From assembly GCA_963970005.1 (NCBI GenBank), contig CAXAMN010006557.1, positions 1,314,696 through 1,378,695 on the forward strand: a DNA stretch of 64,000 nucleotides, read 5' to 3'. The DNA is from Durusdinium trenchii. Lineage: Eukaryota; Sar; Dinophyceae; Suessiales; Symbiodiniaceae. Under the pieces are notes generated by a model. The model made no database searches. It was not told the origin of the DNA and worked only from the letters and a program-made list of their open reading frames with translations. Of this stretch, positions 46,665 to 57,997 are shown piece after piece; position 1 is the stretch's first letter; the number at the start of each line of letters is the position of its first letter. The position numbers and the translations under genes are program-made.

Positions 46665-48049
46665 GGCGACAGACGCGAACGACCTGAGACTGCTGTTGTT
46701 TCCGTTTGTTGTTTCCTTTTTGTGCTAGAGTTGTTTTGTGATGTTTTGTGTGTGTGTGTTGTTTCTTTCTTTTGCATGGTGTGTTTTCTTCGCAACTGGG
46801 ATGTTCAAGTCATGTTCAAAATAGGATGTGATGTCAGGTGTTCAAACATGTCATGCGGTTTCTTGCTTCGATGGAGTGCACCTGAAACAGGTGATTTGTT
46901 CGACCTTTTTCCTGGTGATGAGCAAATCCAAGCCAAGCGGACGTGAGTTGGCTAGGCGTGAAAGTGAGAAAAGAGAACACAACTTGCCTGCAGTTCATCC
47001 CTTTGGACTGAAGAGAAGAACTGCCTTCATGCGGACTGGATGTGTTCAGTGCGGGATGGGTTGGGAAGACCATCAGGCAGGACTCAAATCAGTCCAAATC
47101 GCTTTCCGATGTTTCACACCGCGGGGCTAGCAACTGAGCCAAGCAACTGAGCCAAGCACCGCTGGCAAAACCTGTGACAATCACTTTGAGACGGTATGGT
47201 TGAACATGAACACTATCATTGAAGATGATGTGGGGAACTGTGTTCATGTTTTGCTTGTTGAATTGGAAGAAGATGGCACATGGAGCAGTTCCGATGGACC
47301 ATGATCTTGTGGATGGACACATGACAAGCGAACAACATGTGTGTTTGTCTATAATTCAGATACTTAGTTTTTTGTTTGGTGTTGTTTGTTTTATGTTTTG
47401 ACCAATGGAAACACCGTATGATGTTCCATGTTTCCGACATGTTCCCAACACCTAGATCTCATGGCCTATCCATCCAGATCTCATCGTTGGAGTCTCAACT
47501 CTACAGTAGTGTTGTGGCCACCAATGCTCAGGCACCAGGTTTTGCCAGGACATCCGGCATTTGATCGGAGAAAAGAACAGAGAGCGTGTCTGTGCGTGTC
47601 TTGAAGTTCAGAGGAAGCGGGAACACCACAACCTCTAGAGTATCAAACAGACTGGGAGACTGGGAGTCTTCGAGATGCGTGTTTTTTCTGAATGAACATC
47701 GACACAGAATTCTACATGGTGTGCAAATTACACCACGTCCCAAAGCGGACAAGGATTGTGTGCCTCTTAACGCAGTTGTTGGATAAATTTTCCAGTTTTT
47801 CTGCAACATGTACATGCTTTTCTGCAAGGCCCACGGACGTGCGCGCGGTTTGCGGCATGCCAGAGGAGGTGTGGTCGGGTCGGAGGTTGCTTTGAACGGG
47901 ATGGCAGCCGCGGTTGAGTTTCAACCAGACGCAATAAGTCTTTAGTGACAGTTTGCTTTCATGAGGGAATGGTTCCTGTAAAACCGCATGACAGGACACG
48001 AATTAGCTAATGAAAAGCTAACAGCTGAGACAAATCGATGGAGATCAAG
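46665..48049. other. No firm gene
   Basis: A weak exon-like segment at about 46,884-46,941 has a CAG acceptor and a consensus GTGAGT donor but no recognisable protein. Otherwise nothing was found. Confidence 0.4.
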
Positions 48050-48119
48050 GTTTCTTCTCCTCGTGGCACCGGACACCGTCCTGAACGCCCAGGAGTTTCA
48101 TCAGCTGGGCCTCCCCGAG
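48050..48119 (+). CDS. Exon-like segment, unknown gene
   Basis: ATCAAG|G acceptor, GC donor; it encodes FLLLVAPDTVLNAQEFHQLG then LPE with G/C-rich third positions. It may be part of the same unknown gene as the islands to the right. Confidence 0.35.
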
Positions 48120-48620
48120 GCGCGGCGTGGACGGCGGCGTTTTGGAAAACGGCCCAGGTGATCATTGCATGGGCAAAACGGTGTTGGGGTGTGTTGGGTA
48201 CGTAGCACAGGGAAATCAAACACCTATTCTAAGACTCATACTTTAGGATGGTTCTTTTTAAATGTCGTGTTTTATTTTTTTTCCATTTAGCCTTCATCTC
48301 ATGGCGAGATCTGGATGTCTACCATGTCCACCATGTAGCGAACGACCGACACGAGCTAGGTCAACCAAGGTATCCTGGTGCGTTTTGACCATATGAAATG
48401 CCTTCAACATGTGCGATGATGGTGGCATAAGAGCGGCTCACAAATGATGACAACGCAATAATGGCCGCACCTCATCACTTTGCAACGTACCTCATATGGC
48501 ATATGACATATGTGCAATACTTGCACTGCTCTCAATGAGCTTGGTCAAAGGACAGGAACCAAAACTGCCGTGGACCGTGGACCCGATCCATTCGGAGCGC
48601 CGCGGGCGCCGCGAGACCAG
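48120..48620. other. No recognisable feature
   Basis: Spacer between two exon-like islands; nothing was recognised. Confidence 0.4.
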
Positions 48621-48720
48621 GTGACCGCGGTGAATTGGGGCCAATGGCACGGGCCTTACGCGCTGCCCGCAGAGCGCATGGCGATCTGCGCCTCTGGCAA
48701 GGTCTTCGTGTGGCAGCGAG
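48621..48720 (+). CDS. Exon-like segment, unknown gene
   Basis: GACCAG|G acceptor and GTGAGA donor frame exactly 100 bp coding VTAVNWGQWHGPYALPAERM then AICASGKVFVWQR. It is rich in W and has a strong third-position GC bias. The family is not recognised. Confidence 0.4.
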
Positions 48721-49327
48721 GTGAGACGCGACACAAGCGGACACAAGACGTTCGGTGCGGTGAGGGGAAAGGCATTCCTGAAATGAATGACCGTCCTGTA
48801 CATGCAGAGTATATGCAGAAACTACATATATGATCATATATGAAAGTATCAGATGCAAGATGCATATTGCATGATGCTTGCGCGAAGAGTGGTTTCTGAT
48901 CTTGTATATATGTTTACTTTGGCGGCAAGGATCAGAATCTGGATCGTCATGTCATGTCATGACTGCGTTGAGCAACGGATGTCATCCTCAGAAGATCGGT
49001 TGATCGCTTCGGTTTTGCGCCGGAAGACCCCTTTTTTTTTCCACTGAAACGATCCGCGGTTCGGTCTCGACCACGGTTCGGTGTCGTTGGTTGTTCAAGC
49101 TACGGTTCGGTGGAAAGCCGTTCAGATCTTCCATAAAGCAGCCAGGTGTTTGATAGATGGGTTTGATACATGTTTTCCGACCAGAGCCAGATTGATCTTG
49201 CAATTCTATCTCACCATTTGGATGTAGCTCTGAAAAACCCAGCCTCAGTTTGACAGACTCAAACGCTGCACAGATAAAGATCTTCCAGTTTTTCTTTGGG
49301 TTTTGTGACCGGGTTCTTCCTTTGGAG
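48721..49327. other. No recognisable feature
   Basis: ATGTC words are repeated near 48,950. No exon was found. Confidence 0.4.
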
Positions 49328-49421
49328 CCTCCCGAGTTGGGCACGCGATTCGGAAGGCTCCTGTCGGCCCTGACAGGTGGCCCCATGCTGCAGCTGCTGG
49401 GACGCCTTCAGCAGGGCCCTG
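49328..49421 (+). CDS. Exon-like segment, unknown gene
   Basis: It encodes PPELGTRFGRLLSALTGGPM then LQLLGRLQQGP. A pyrimidine-rich tract precedes it, and GT follows. It could also start at GGAAG|GCTCC. Confidence 0.35.
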
Positions 49422-50740
49422 GTTCTGTGTCAGACTCCCCGGGCACACGAAGGGTTTGGAGCTCGAGGGTGTGGAGCTCGTCGGTTGCCCAAACCATTCG
49501 TTGCAGCGATAACAGGCTTGGGGACGATGACAGGCTCACCAAGGTGGGTTTTATTGAGTTTTTCCAAGACCAGGCAAAGAGCACAAAGTGCAAACACAGA
49601 GGCTCAAACTGGACTACGACGAGGAATTACCAGGTATTTCCATTGGTATGTTGGACATCGTGAGTTGATAGTCAAATCTTCGGGGAGGTATGTTGGACAT
49701 GGAGTGCTTTGGAACATCAAACCTGCATGAGTGGGAGTTCTCTACATGTTCGGCGCTGTTTGGATGGTGTGGATGGTCACATGTGGTGCCTTTGGAATCC
49801 TCTAGTCCCCTTGGGTCCAAGCTGTGCAAATGCAGTGGTCAGACATGGCCCCCACATGCACCAGCCAGCAGGTGATTTGAGTGGGTGCATGCAGTATGAT
49901 GCATGGATCCCCCTATAATGTAGCATCCATAGTCCATAGTGCCTTAGTTGTGGAACGTATAAAAGCTATATTTATGAATCAACCATGAACCATCATTTCG
50001 AGTGGTGGCCGGGTCCAGCGTGAATCTTCCATAAATGCCCCTTGGCACCCAAGCATTGCCGACTCCTTAGTTTCTACGTATTGAGGGTGTCCAAACACGG
50101 GGGACTTTCCAAACTGGCTCCCCACAGTCTAGATCTCGTCCCTTTTGCCCTGGGAACCAGACGAGATGGGTTGTGTTGCGAGATGTGTTTGAGCCTTGGG
50201 AACTTAGAGCTTTCTATCCGCTACGTGGATAGACCCATGTCCTTTTTGAGGCTTCTTCCTCTGCCCAGGCTCCCTAGTGTGCCTGATCTTTTGCCATCTT
50301 TGCTGAAACTCTGGCCGCGTGACCGGGGATCACAGGATGGCAACTTCCTTTGGCGCCTCGTTGGCAGACCAGACGCGGAAGCGTGGTGTGGGAATTGAAG
50401 ACCAGAAGCGGTGTGGCATGGAATTTGGAGCGGCCCTCCAAAGCACTGTTGAGTAAGGACATAGACATAGACCAACAGCATGTTTGGCTTCGCTTGGTAT
50501 ATGGTGTGCCGAATTTCTGGTCTTAAACGGTCGAAATCAATGACACTGACAGGGTGGGTGGGGAGATTTCAAGTGTGTTAGAAGTACAGGTCTTCAATGG
50601 ACTCCAGATGACGTCACCAAGGTTGGCCAGTGAGCCAGATCTGGGGGATATTCAGAAACACCCTGAGCTAAAAGTTCCTTCCATGTTCTTCTTCGGGGCA
50701 TAGCAACAAACACTTTGTTCCTTCCACATCCTTCAATAAT
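49422..50740. other. No firm gene
   Basis: No convincing exon was found. Family-2 fold-back copy A begins at the right end. Confidence 0.4.
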
Positions 50741-50837
50741 CCCTGGGGCTCCTGTCCCATATCCTCAGGTTCGGTGGTTAGACCCCCCTGGCACCCACCC
50801 CAACCACCTTCTCAGGAGGTGGTTGGAGCCATAGGGT
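50741..50837. mobile_element. Fold-back element, family 2, copy A
   Basis: It runs from CCCTGGGGCTCCTGTCCC to GGAGCCATAGGGT, with an internal perfect hairpin CCAACCACCT / AGGTGGTTGG. It is an inverted, roughly 95% identical copy of 51,727-51,822. Confidence 0.7.
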
Positions 50838-50878
50838 CTTCCATTTAGGACTTTGCTGGTGCCTGTGCTTCGTCCAAG

Positions 50879-50954
50879 GATACTGGACGAGGACTACAAC
50901 CTGGTCATCGCGCCCATCATGCAGCGCCGCAACGAGGGTGGCGCACTGCTGGAG
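50879..50954 (+). CDS. Exon-like segment, unknown gene
   Basis: It encodes ILDEDYNLVIAPIMQRRNEG then GALLE, with acceptor GTCCAAG|G and a GT donor at GAG|GTGAAG (the frame stays open further). Strong third-position GC bias supports coding. Confidence 0.42.
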
Positions 50955-51216
50955 GTGAAGCACGGAGATTTAGCCCCGGGCCAGGCGCGGTGGCTTTGGC
51001 AGCCGAAAAAACGAGTGGAAGCCGAGCTGGACGGGAACAGCATTGGAAGCAGGACGACTTGGAGACTGGTGGTCGACATGTAGAAACTCAGTCGTGTCAG
51101 CAGTCGTGTCGGACTCCTTCGTCATTACATGTTTAAACAAACACAGCACAAGCAAGCAAACTCAGTACTGTCAGCCGAAGACATGTCCGACTCTCCTTGC
51201 TCCCTTTCGCCGCCAG
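50955..51216. other. Spacer
   Basis: The frame of the preceding exon stays open for another 40 codons; otherwise nothing was seen. Confidence 0.35.
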
Positions 51217-51273
51217 ACCTTCTTCGGACGTGGTCCTCACCTCACCGGTCCCTACCGAGGACGGGGGTTTCGG
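51217..51273 (+). CDS. Exon-like segment, unknown gene
   Basis: CGCCGCCAG acceptor and GTGGGC donor; it encodes TFFGRGPHLTGPYRGRGFR in phase 0. This is a short candidate and could be chance. Confidence 0.28.
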
Positions 51274-51726
51274 GTGGGCTGGGATGCCGCATCCCATGGT
51301 GGCGCCAATATGGCCTATAGATTCACCTTAAAGACCCACGAGTCTTGTATGCCATCTGGAGCATTTGGGCATGGACACGGTTATAATTACAACCTCTAAA
51401 CACAATTGAGACATGCGGCACAGTCCAGTCCTGATGTCTGTGCCACAGAAACGCAGTCCTTTCATTCCTCCGAAATACGTTTTCTTTCATGCGAACGAAG
51501 TTTGTTCGTTGCACCCATGTGGGCCCAGGGATGATATATGCAATAGTATGGCCAACACCATCCAACACCATTGACTTCCATTGAAGTCAGCGTCATTTAC
51601 TTCAAGCACCGTTTCCACCCATCACATGAGCCAGTTGGCGCCAGTTTCGTCGCCAGTTTCCTGATCCCTCCAACTGAAGGGGCGGTTGAAATGCGGCATC
51701 TTCGGACCCAAACGCATATCTATAGT
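51274..51726. other. No recognisable feature
   Basis: Nothing was recognised. Confidence 0.4.
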
Positions 51727-51822
51727 CCCTAGGCTCCAACCACCTCCTGAGAAGGTGGTTGGGGTGGGTGCCAGGGGGGTCTCACCACCGAACCTGAGGA
51801 TATGGGACAGGAGCCCTAGGGA
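51727..51822. mobile_element. Fold-back element, family 2, copy B
   Basis: An inverted copy of 50,741-50,837: CCCTAGGCTCCAACCACC at the left and GAGCCCTAGGGA at the right. Confidence 0.7.
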
Positions 51823-52668
51823 GTGTCATTTGATGCGGCCCATCCCAGGGGTGCTGAGGTTTTCCATCCCATCCGTCCGCAAGACTCTGCAGACTGAATT
51901 TGTGACATTTCAGGACCGGTAGGTGGGAGGTTGATGTGTGTATTGTGTATTGTTTTCTTAGGGCCGGTGGACCCCTTCTCTTTCAGAGGCTATGATCAGA
52001 ACCCCCATGGGCCACAGGGCCACAGGGGTTCAGGGACGAACTCACACAGCTAGGCCTCGCACGCCTCGGCGGGGAGTTCAACCTCGCTGGTGCACGGGAC
52101 GGTGGCATGGCATGGTGGTGGTGTTTGGCGGGGAAAGGGCGGCCAAGCAAAAGGAGCGCAGGCAGACTCTTGACTCTGGATGAATAACCTCCCCGTTTGG
52201 ATTATGTGGTGAATGTATGTGAATTTTGTTGAATAGGAGTCTAATTACATGTATGGAGCTCCCCCCAGATATTGCAGTCCTCAGTGCACGAGTAAGATGG
52301 GAGTGCACGATTGCTTTGGCATTTTGACTGCAACCACTGGGTATGTTGTTTCTGCAAACTCATTCCCCGCACAATCGAGTTTGTTTTGGACGTCAGGGTA
52401 CTGCGGAGCATTTGTGTTCGTCCAATGTTTCTGCGGCCCAACGACCGCAGAAACGAACACACCGGGAGGAACGGAGTCACTCCCGAGATAGGGGTGTTAA
52501 TCGACCCCATGTCACCACGACGAGGCCGGATGCAACTAGTATGCGATGTCCCGTTTGGGGTACGGTGCCACACCGCATCTTCTCCAACTGTCCCCCTGGC
52601 GCGTTTTCGGTGTTCATCCCGGTCAGGCCCGTCGTGCCGGGGCCTGAAATTCGGCCGTCTCCGGTCAG
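51823..52668. other. No firm gene
   Basis: Open frames occur around 52,250-52,670 on both strands without recognisable protein or splice context. Confidence 0.4.
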
Positions 52669-52760
52669 GTGCCGAATGGATCATGCACGCCAAGTCGGGC
52701 TACACCGCCTACCGCGTGCCAGTGCGCGAGGCAGAGGACTATTTTCATGTACAGCACCAG
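52669..52760 (+). CDS. Exon-like segment, unknown gene
   Basis: CCGGTCAG|G acceptor; it encodes AEWIMHAKSGYTAYRVPVRE then AEDYFHVQHQ, with a GC donor at 52,761 or a GT donor at 52,776. Protein-like composition and third-position bias make this one of the better islands. No family is recognised. Confidence 0.42.
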
Positions 52761-53548
52761 GCGAGCCTCACCCAGGTCGCTGAGCGCTGCGGGTGAGAGC
52801 GGGTGAGGGATAGGTCTGAGGGGGCAGTGAGTTCTGGTATGTTCTGGTGCGCTCCACTGAAGAGTTGGAGGTTGTAAGACATCATAAAAGGCAGAAAAAT
52901 CCAAGGGCATCTGGAGACCCTCTCATCCAGCTTCAGCTGTCTATCGGAAGGATCAACGATACACTTCCGAGTGATTCTAAATATTATGCTTCCAAAGTCA
53001 TGGAGCCGGACCAAAAGACATCTCCACGCTCAGAACCAGCTCAACAATGCCAACATGTATTATATAACTTCTTCATCAAAGTCTTCCCGCTTCAAGTTTC
53101 AATACCATGTGAGGTTCTGGATTCCCCAAATTCGACCCACTCCATAAATTCTCAAGAATCCCAACAACCCCAAACCAGTCAGTGGACACATATCTATTAT
53201 ATTAATTTATATATATATATACATATATAATATTATATGATCATTGTCCTGTTGAACAAGGGAGATGCTGGGTACCTCAAAAACATGTTCCATATGTTTC
53301 CTATGATTGTCGCTCCTCCGTAGTATGAGGGGAAGGGTTTCCACCCACACTTTTGGTTTCACTTTCTAAGAAGAACATCTAATATGTGCACTTCTTGTTT
53401 GACTTCACTTGCTTCTGGGGTTAGCGCTAGCCGTGATATTGTATGTATACACCTAGTTCGTTGATGCTATGCTACTCAGCAGGCACTTTCCCACGGCACA
53501 CGGACGTAGGCTGGCCGCAATGAGTCGGAGATCGCCCAGAATTTTCAG
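52761..53548. other. No recognisable gene; AT-rich stretch
   Basis: An AT-rich run lies at 53,190-53,240 (TATATATA words). Nothing else was seen. Confidence 0.4.
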
Positions 53549-53663
53549 CGATGCAACTTGGTCGCTGGATCTTGTCGAACGATTTTCTCAGCTGAGCCCG
53601 GGGTGGAGAGTCAGGTGGAGAGATGGCCAGAGCCCGGGCCAAAGGGTGTGGGAGCCAGGGTGA
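53549..53663 (+). CDS. Weak terminal-exon candidate
   Basis: After ATTTTCAG the frame DATWSLDLVERFSQLSPGW continues to a TGA at 53,661. The acceptor is followed by C, not G, so this is uncertain. Confidence 0.22.
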
Positions 53664-55175
53664 GGATCTCAATATGAGGTGGATAAGATATAGATATAGG
53701 CTGGTAGATATAGGTCGAGGTATATTTATGATTTGCTATGTGCAGTATACAGTAAAGGACTCAGGACGATACTTCTTTGTAGTTACTATATGGCGGCCAT
53801 GAAACATTTAGGTTGGGCTACCACAATACAGCCCCATTGAGTGCCACAAAGTGAGCTTTGGCCCTCAGATCAAAGTAACACTTGCTCTCCAAACATCTCT
53901 GAAGGAAGAAATAGCATGGCCGCCACAAACTAAGCATCCACAAGAGTTTGTTGTGATGTCAAGGCACTTGGACTCTGAGCATCACAAGCAGTCGATGCAA
54001 ATTCCCTCGTAATACCACCAAAGATCAACAAGGGACCACATGGTTTTCCCCTGTTTCCAAGCACATGGCGGTACTGTACTCGCTGTACTGTAGCTTTGAG
54101 TTCCACAGAAAACCGCCTTCCATTGGGAGTTGGTCGATCTAATCACTTGGCTCGCCCACCTTCCATCACCGTGTCCCGGGCAAACTTCCACTGAAGACCC
54201 AGGTGTGTATAGAGAGATTTATCGAGTTAGAGACGCTTTGTCTCGCATGTGGCTCGGTTGGCACTCCATGAGTTATGTGGCACTCAACAAGTTAACTATC
54301 ACTGTGTTCTTTTCGGACTGATTTGGACTCCTCAAGTTGACCAAAGAGGCTACGACGTTTGGAGACTTTTTGTGCATTTTGAGGTATTGGTTTCTAACGC
54401 CTTTTTGTGCGAAGGAGCCATTAGGGCGACCACTCCAGTGATGATTCTGATGATGCCAAAGTCTATTTTGTCTATCAAAGTCTCCGCAGTATTCTATATA
54501 CACGTTTGTAATTGTTTTTCACTGCAAAGTGGTTTGTAAAGGCTTCCACTTCATTTGATCCCTTAAGGTCTTGGAAAATCAGACTGTTCAATGAACGTTG
54601 TACGTGTTGTGCTTGAAATCGTTGGGGTCTGAAGCCCGCCTCCTCAGGTTTTGCCTCTTGCGGCGCCATGGGGTTCGTGTAGCTCTCGGCGAGTTCAGGC
54701 GTGGGAGCAGGACATGAAAGAATCGAGGTTCGAACCGATGGCCAGGCCGAAAAACGCATGCCTTGGATGTTTTGTATTTTGCGTAAGGATGATCAAGGAT
54801 GGTCAAGGTGGAGAAACATCTTCATTCACAAAACGGAGGATTTCATGGAAGGACACCTCTCTTTTTGGGAAACTTCGACTTTCGCGTTCGCCGTCACGTC
54901 GATCGGACGGAAGGCAATGTGACATTCGCTCCAGCGCGGCGGGAGGATGCTCGGGCGGCGGAGAAGGGGTGAGAGGTCAAAAGTCTCAAGGTGTTGTAGT
55001 CGAGTCTGATGGTGGTGGCTGCTCAGACAGACTTAGGGCTTATAGAGGGTACTTGAGCTGCCTGAGATCTTTTCTGCTTCATCCTGTTTGGAGGTTGAAG
55101 AATAAATGCGCATGTTGAACAATTATGTCATCATGCCCCCAGAGGCAAGTATAGCAATGAACTCAGAGTCTCACA
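53664..55175. other. No firm gene
   Basis: GC-rich islands at about 54,600-54,760 and 54,880-54,980 are open on both strands but were not assignable. Confidence 0.4.
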
Positions 55176-55272
55176 CCCTACACCTCCAAGTACCTCCTCA
55201 GAAGGTATGACTGGACCCTCCTGGCACCCACCCCAAACCCCTTCGAAACGAAGGTACTTGGAGGTCTAGGGA
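55176..55272. mobile_element. Fold-back element, family 2, copy C
   Basis: It starts CCCTACACCTCCAAGTACC and ends GGTACTTGGAGGTCTAGGG, so its ends pair over about 19 bp. The middle CTGGCACCCACCCCAAACCC is shared with copies A and B. Confidence 0.65.
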
Positions 55273-55305
55273 CACTGCCCTGCCTGGCAGCCCTAGGATT
55301 TCCAG

Positions 55306-55420
55306 ATCTTCAAACTTGCCGCTGGTCTGCACGGTCCTCGCCTCGCTCCGCTCCTCCTCGTCCTCGCTCCGCTCCTCCGGATAGATCGCGTGACCGCTGA
55401 CGACTTGGGTTTTGCTTCAG
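55306..55420 (+). CDS. Exon-like segment, hydrophobic
   Basis: GGATTTCCAG acceptor and CAG|GTTGAG donor; it encodes IFKLAAGLHGPRLAPLLLVL then APLLRIDRVTADDLGFAS. It could be a membrane segment or an amphipathic helix. CTCGCTCCGCTCCTCC is repeated in it. Confidence 0.38.
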
Positions 55421-56746
55421 GTTGAGTGGATGTTCCGCATTGGTTGGAAGTCCCATTCAATCCCCCTATATAACCTGAAACACATGTGCTGGTAAGTTGC
55501 TTTTCCCAGTTCCTGGTCCAGCTCCAAGCTGAGGTACAGTGAAGGATCCTGGAAATGCCACAGCTTGCTCCTCTCCGTCGGCTGAGGTCGGGGGGAGAGG
55601 AGATTGGCAACTGGCGTTCTTCCCCATCGGGGCTGGATCAACCGTCTACATGATGGGCACCTGTCAAGTTCTTGATGCAATCAAGGAGTTATTCATGGTG
55701 CTCTTCCAATACTTCATGCCTCAAAAGAAATACAAAACAGATAGAGGAACAGGAGCCACCTTCCCAACAACCCCATGAGCAAACAACATGAAACATAGGA
55801 TGTACCTGCATACGATACACCCATACTTCTCGCTGCACAGAGTTTGGTGATGTCTAGCTGTTGGGCTTTACATGATCTTTACATACTTGATGAGTTAGTA
55901 TGAGTTAGTAGGGTTTAAGACTCTCTGTTGATCCAGACCCCAAACAAGAAGATTCTGTCGATCACATTCACGGTCTTTGTGCTCTAAGCTTGTGGAAGAG
56001 TGTTCAGGCCCACAAGCTTTTCAGTCCTACACTGTCCTACTACTGTAGTCTTTCATCACATCTGCAGGGTGCCACTTGCAAGTAGGGAATGAGGAAATGG
56101 CCCTCCCAACAGAGATGGCAGGACTCAGCCACCCTTTCGAACAACTCCACCCATTCAGAGTCGTCGATGCCAGGATGGCCCCACGACGCTTCATGTGATC
56201 GATTGGCACCTCGCAGAGTGGGATGGTCAGGTGTTTGGATCGGATGTGACTGGTGGAGCACACCGGAGTTCCCATGGGAACTCACCAGACCCACCCAGAC
56301 CGGTATAACCCGTTCGACCCACATGCGAAGTTGATGTGACTCCCGTTCGACCCACCGGGTGCTGCGGTGCGACCGTCGACGACCGTCTCGCCCCGTGGGG
56401 GGCTGGTGCGACGAGGTACGCGCCTGGCCAAGATCGCGCCTCGGAGAGGGTAGCCTTGGGGGTGCGGATCCGTGAGTCGGGTCCGTGAGAATCCGTGATG
56501 GATTTGAATAGAACTTTGAATCGATTTTATGATATTTACATGGAATGTAAGAGGTATGTGATGTTTCGACTGTTGATGGAACATCATAGAAGAACATGAA
56601 TCATGAAGAATACATTCGGAATAGGTCACCTTTGTTTTTGCGCATGCACTTTCTGCCGGCAAGCCCAGCCCTCTGAGTGAACTCACAGTCCCTTTTGCGG
56701 AACCACCGCGACGCTCGGGGCGATGCGAAAAACATCTGCTTCCTAG
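55421..56746. other. No firm gene
   Basis: Nothing convincing was found; a possible coding patch DWQLAFFPIGAGSTVYMM lies near 55,600. Confidence 0.35.
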
Positions 56747-56821
56747 GATGCAAATCGACGGTGGCAGACTATGCCAGCATGCTAAAGGCAGTCGAGCTGG
56801 ATTTGATGCGCAGCATGGAGG
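56747..56821 (+). CDS. Exon-like segment, unknown gene
   Basis: CTTCCTAG|G acceptor; it encodes CKSTVADYASMLKAVELDLM then RSME, apparently helical. The donor would be GA. The frame is also open upstream. Confidence 0.33.
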
Positions 56822-57834
56822 GAAAGACAGGGGACCACAAGGGACGGGACCATAGGGGATGGTGTTGTAGCTGGCCCATCGACTTGTTTCATCAATAATG
56901 ATACTGAAGGACTTAGAGTTGGGCCATCAGAAACGATCAAGGTGGTTTGATGTGGTTGGTCTTATGCCTGATTGGAGTTGTTCCGTCCGGAGACCAGCCG
57001 CCTCATGAGTGTCCTTACTGCACAATCCACTTCCCCAGCATCGATGAGAGCCACGACTTGGTGATGCTATTTCATGCTATTTCAAGGTCTTGGGCAGGCC
57101 TTGCATCACCAGGTGAAGCTATTTACTTTACCCACTTTCGGAAGTTAGCTATTTACTTTCTCTCAAGGTCATTGGGTGCTTCAAGGTTTTTCCCTCAACT
57201 GCAAACATCTGAATGACTTCAAACATCTCACTGATACAATGAAGAGGATATGCTGGGCATGTCTCTGATGCGCGCCTCTCAGATCTAAAAGGCCACCCCT
57301 TCCTGCTTTCCAACACCCCTTCCTGCTCAGATGATGCAGTTGAAAGATCAACGAGTCAACACCCCTCGAGCATCTTGTGGAAAACTGGACGGCGTTTACA
57401 TACCCGTGACCAATTCCTCTATAAAATGAGGGGGGTCCTCGTGTCTAAGACGTGTCATATCTATAAAATCACCTTTAGGCCCCCTGCATTTCGACATGGG
57501 TATGCATTTACATTGGAGTCACTTTGGGGAGTAGATCTCCTAGATCTTCCAACCTATGATAGGGACAGGCTCCTTTTGTGCCAAGCGAACAAACAAGCAC
57601 TGTCACTCAGGCTTGTTTCAGGGCGAGCCACTCAACCCGGCAGATGCAACTTGGCATGGTGAGCAATTCTGTGGATACCAACAGGCGTTGCTTCTTACTA
57701 TTATTGATTATCATATTATATAGTATTACAATAAAATAAAATAGATTATAAGTATAAGTTATTTATGTATATTATTGTACCCTTTTATGAATGAGCGGAG
57801 GTCTTTGTTGCGTTCACTCGTTCGGTTTTGCAGC
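56822..57834. other. No firm gene
   Basis: AT-rich from 57,690 to 57,780. Nothing else was recognised. Confidence 0.4.
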
Positions 57835-57997
57835 TGATCAAAACACCGCAGCCTCACTCCTTTCGGCTGGGCGATGAGGTACAGAAGCAGATCCGGTCCT
57901 TGCGGAAACACAGCTGCCTTTTCTCCCGGGCCTCTCAGCTACCCGCGGAGCGAAGGCGTTCGAACGAGCTCGCGTTCACCGGGCCGTTGGGAGCATG
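57835..57997 (+). CDS. Exon of an unknown gene
   Basis: A textbook acceptor (CGTTCGGTTTTGCAG) and a GTGAGG donor enclose 163 bp coding LIKTPQPHSFRLGDEVQKQI, RSLRKHSCLFSRASQLPAER and RRSNELAFTGPLGA. It has no ATG and so would be missed by ATG-based ORF calling. It is the best-bounded island right of the transporter. Hydrophilic and basic; the family is unknown. Confidence 0.48.

Larger units (their letters stand above)
42403..44952. other. Intron with two fold-back elements and a coding remnant
   Basis: GA-AG intron of 2.55 kb. It holds family-1 copies at 42,940 and 43,341 and a protein-like remnant at 43,455-43,736. The stretch 43,740-44,950 has nothing I recognise. Confidence 0.5.

Noticed and set aside
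54725-54736. tRNA gene suggested by GGTTCGAACC
   Set aside because: No matching A box or cloverleaf arms were found around it.
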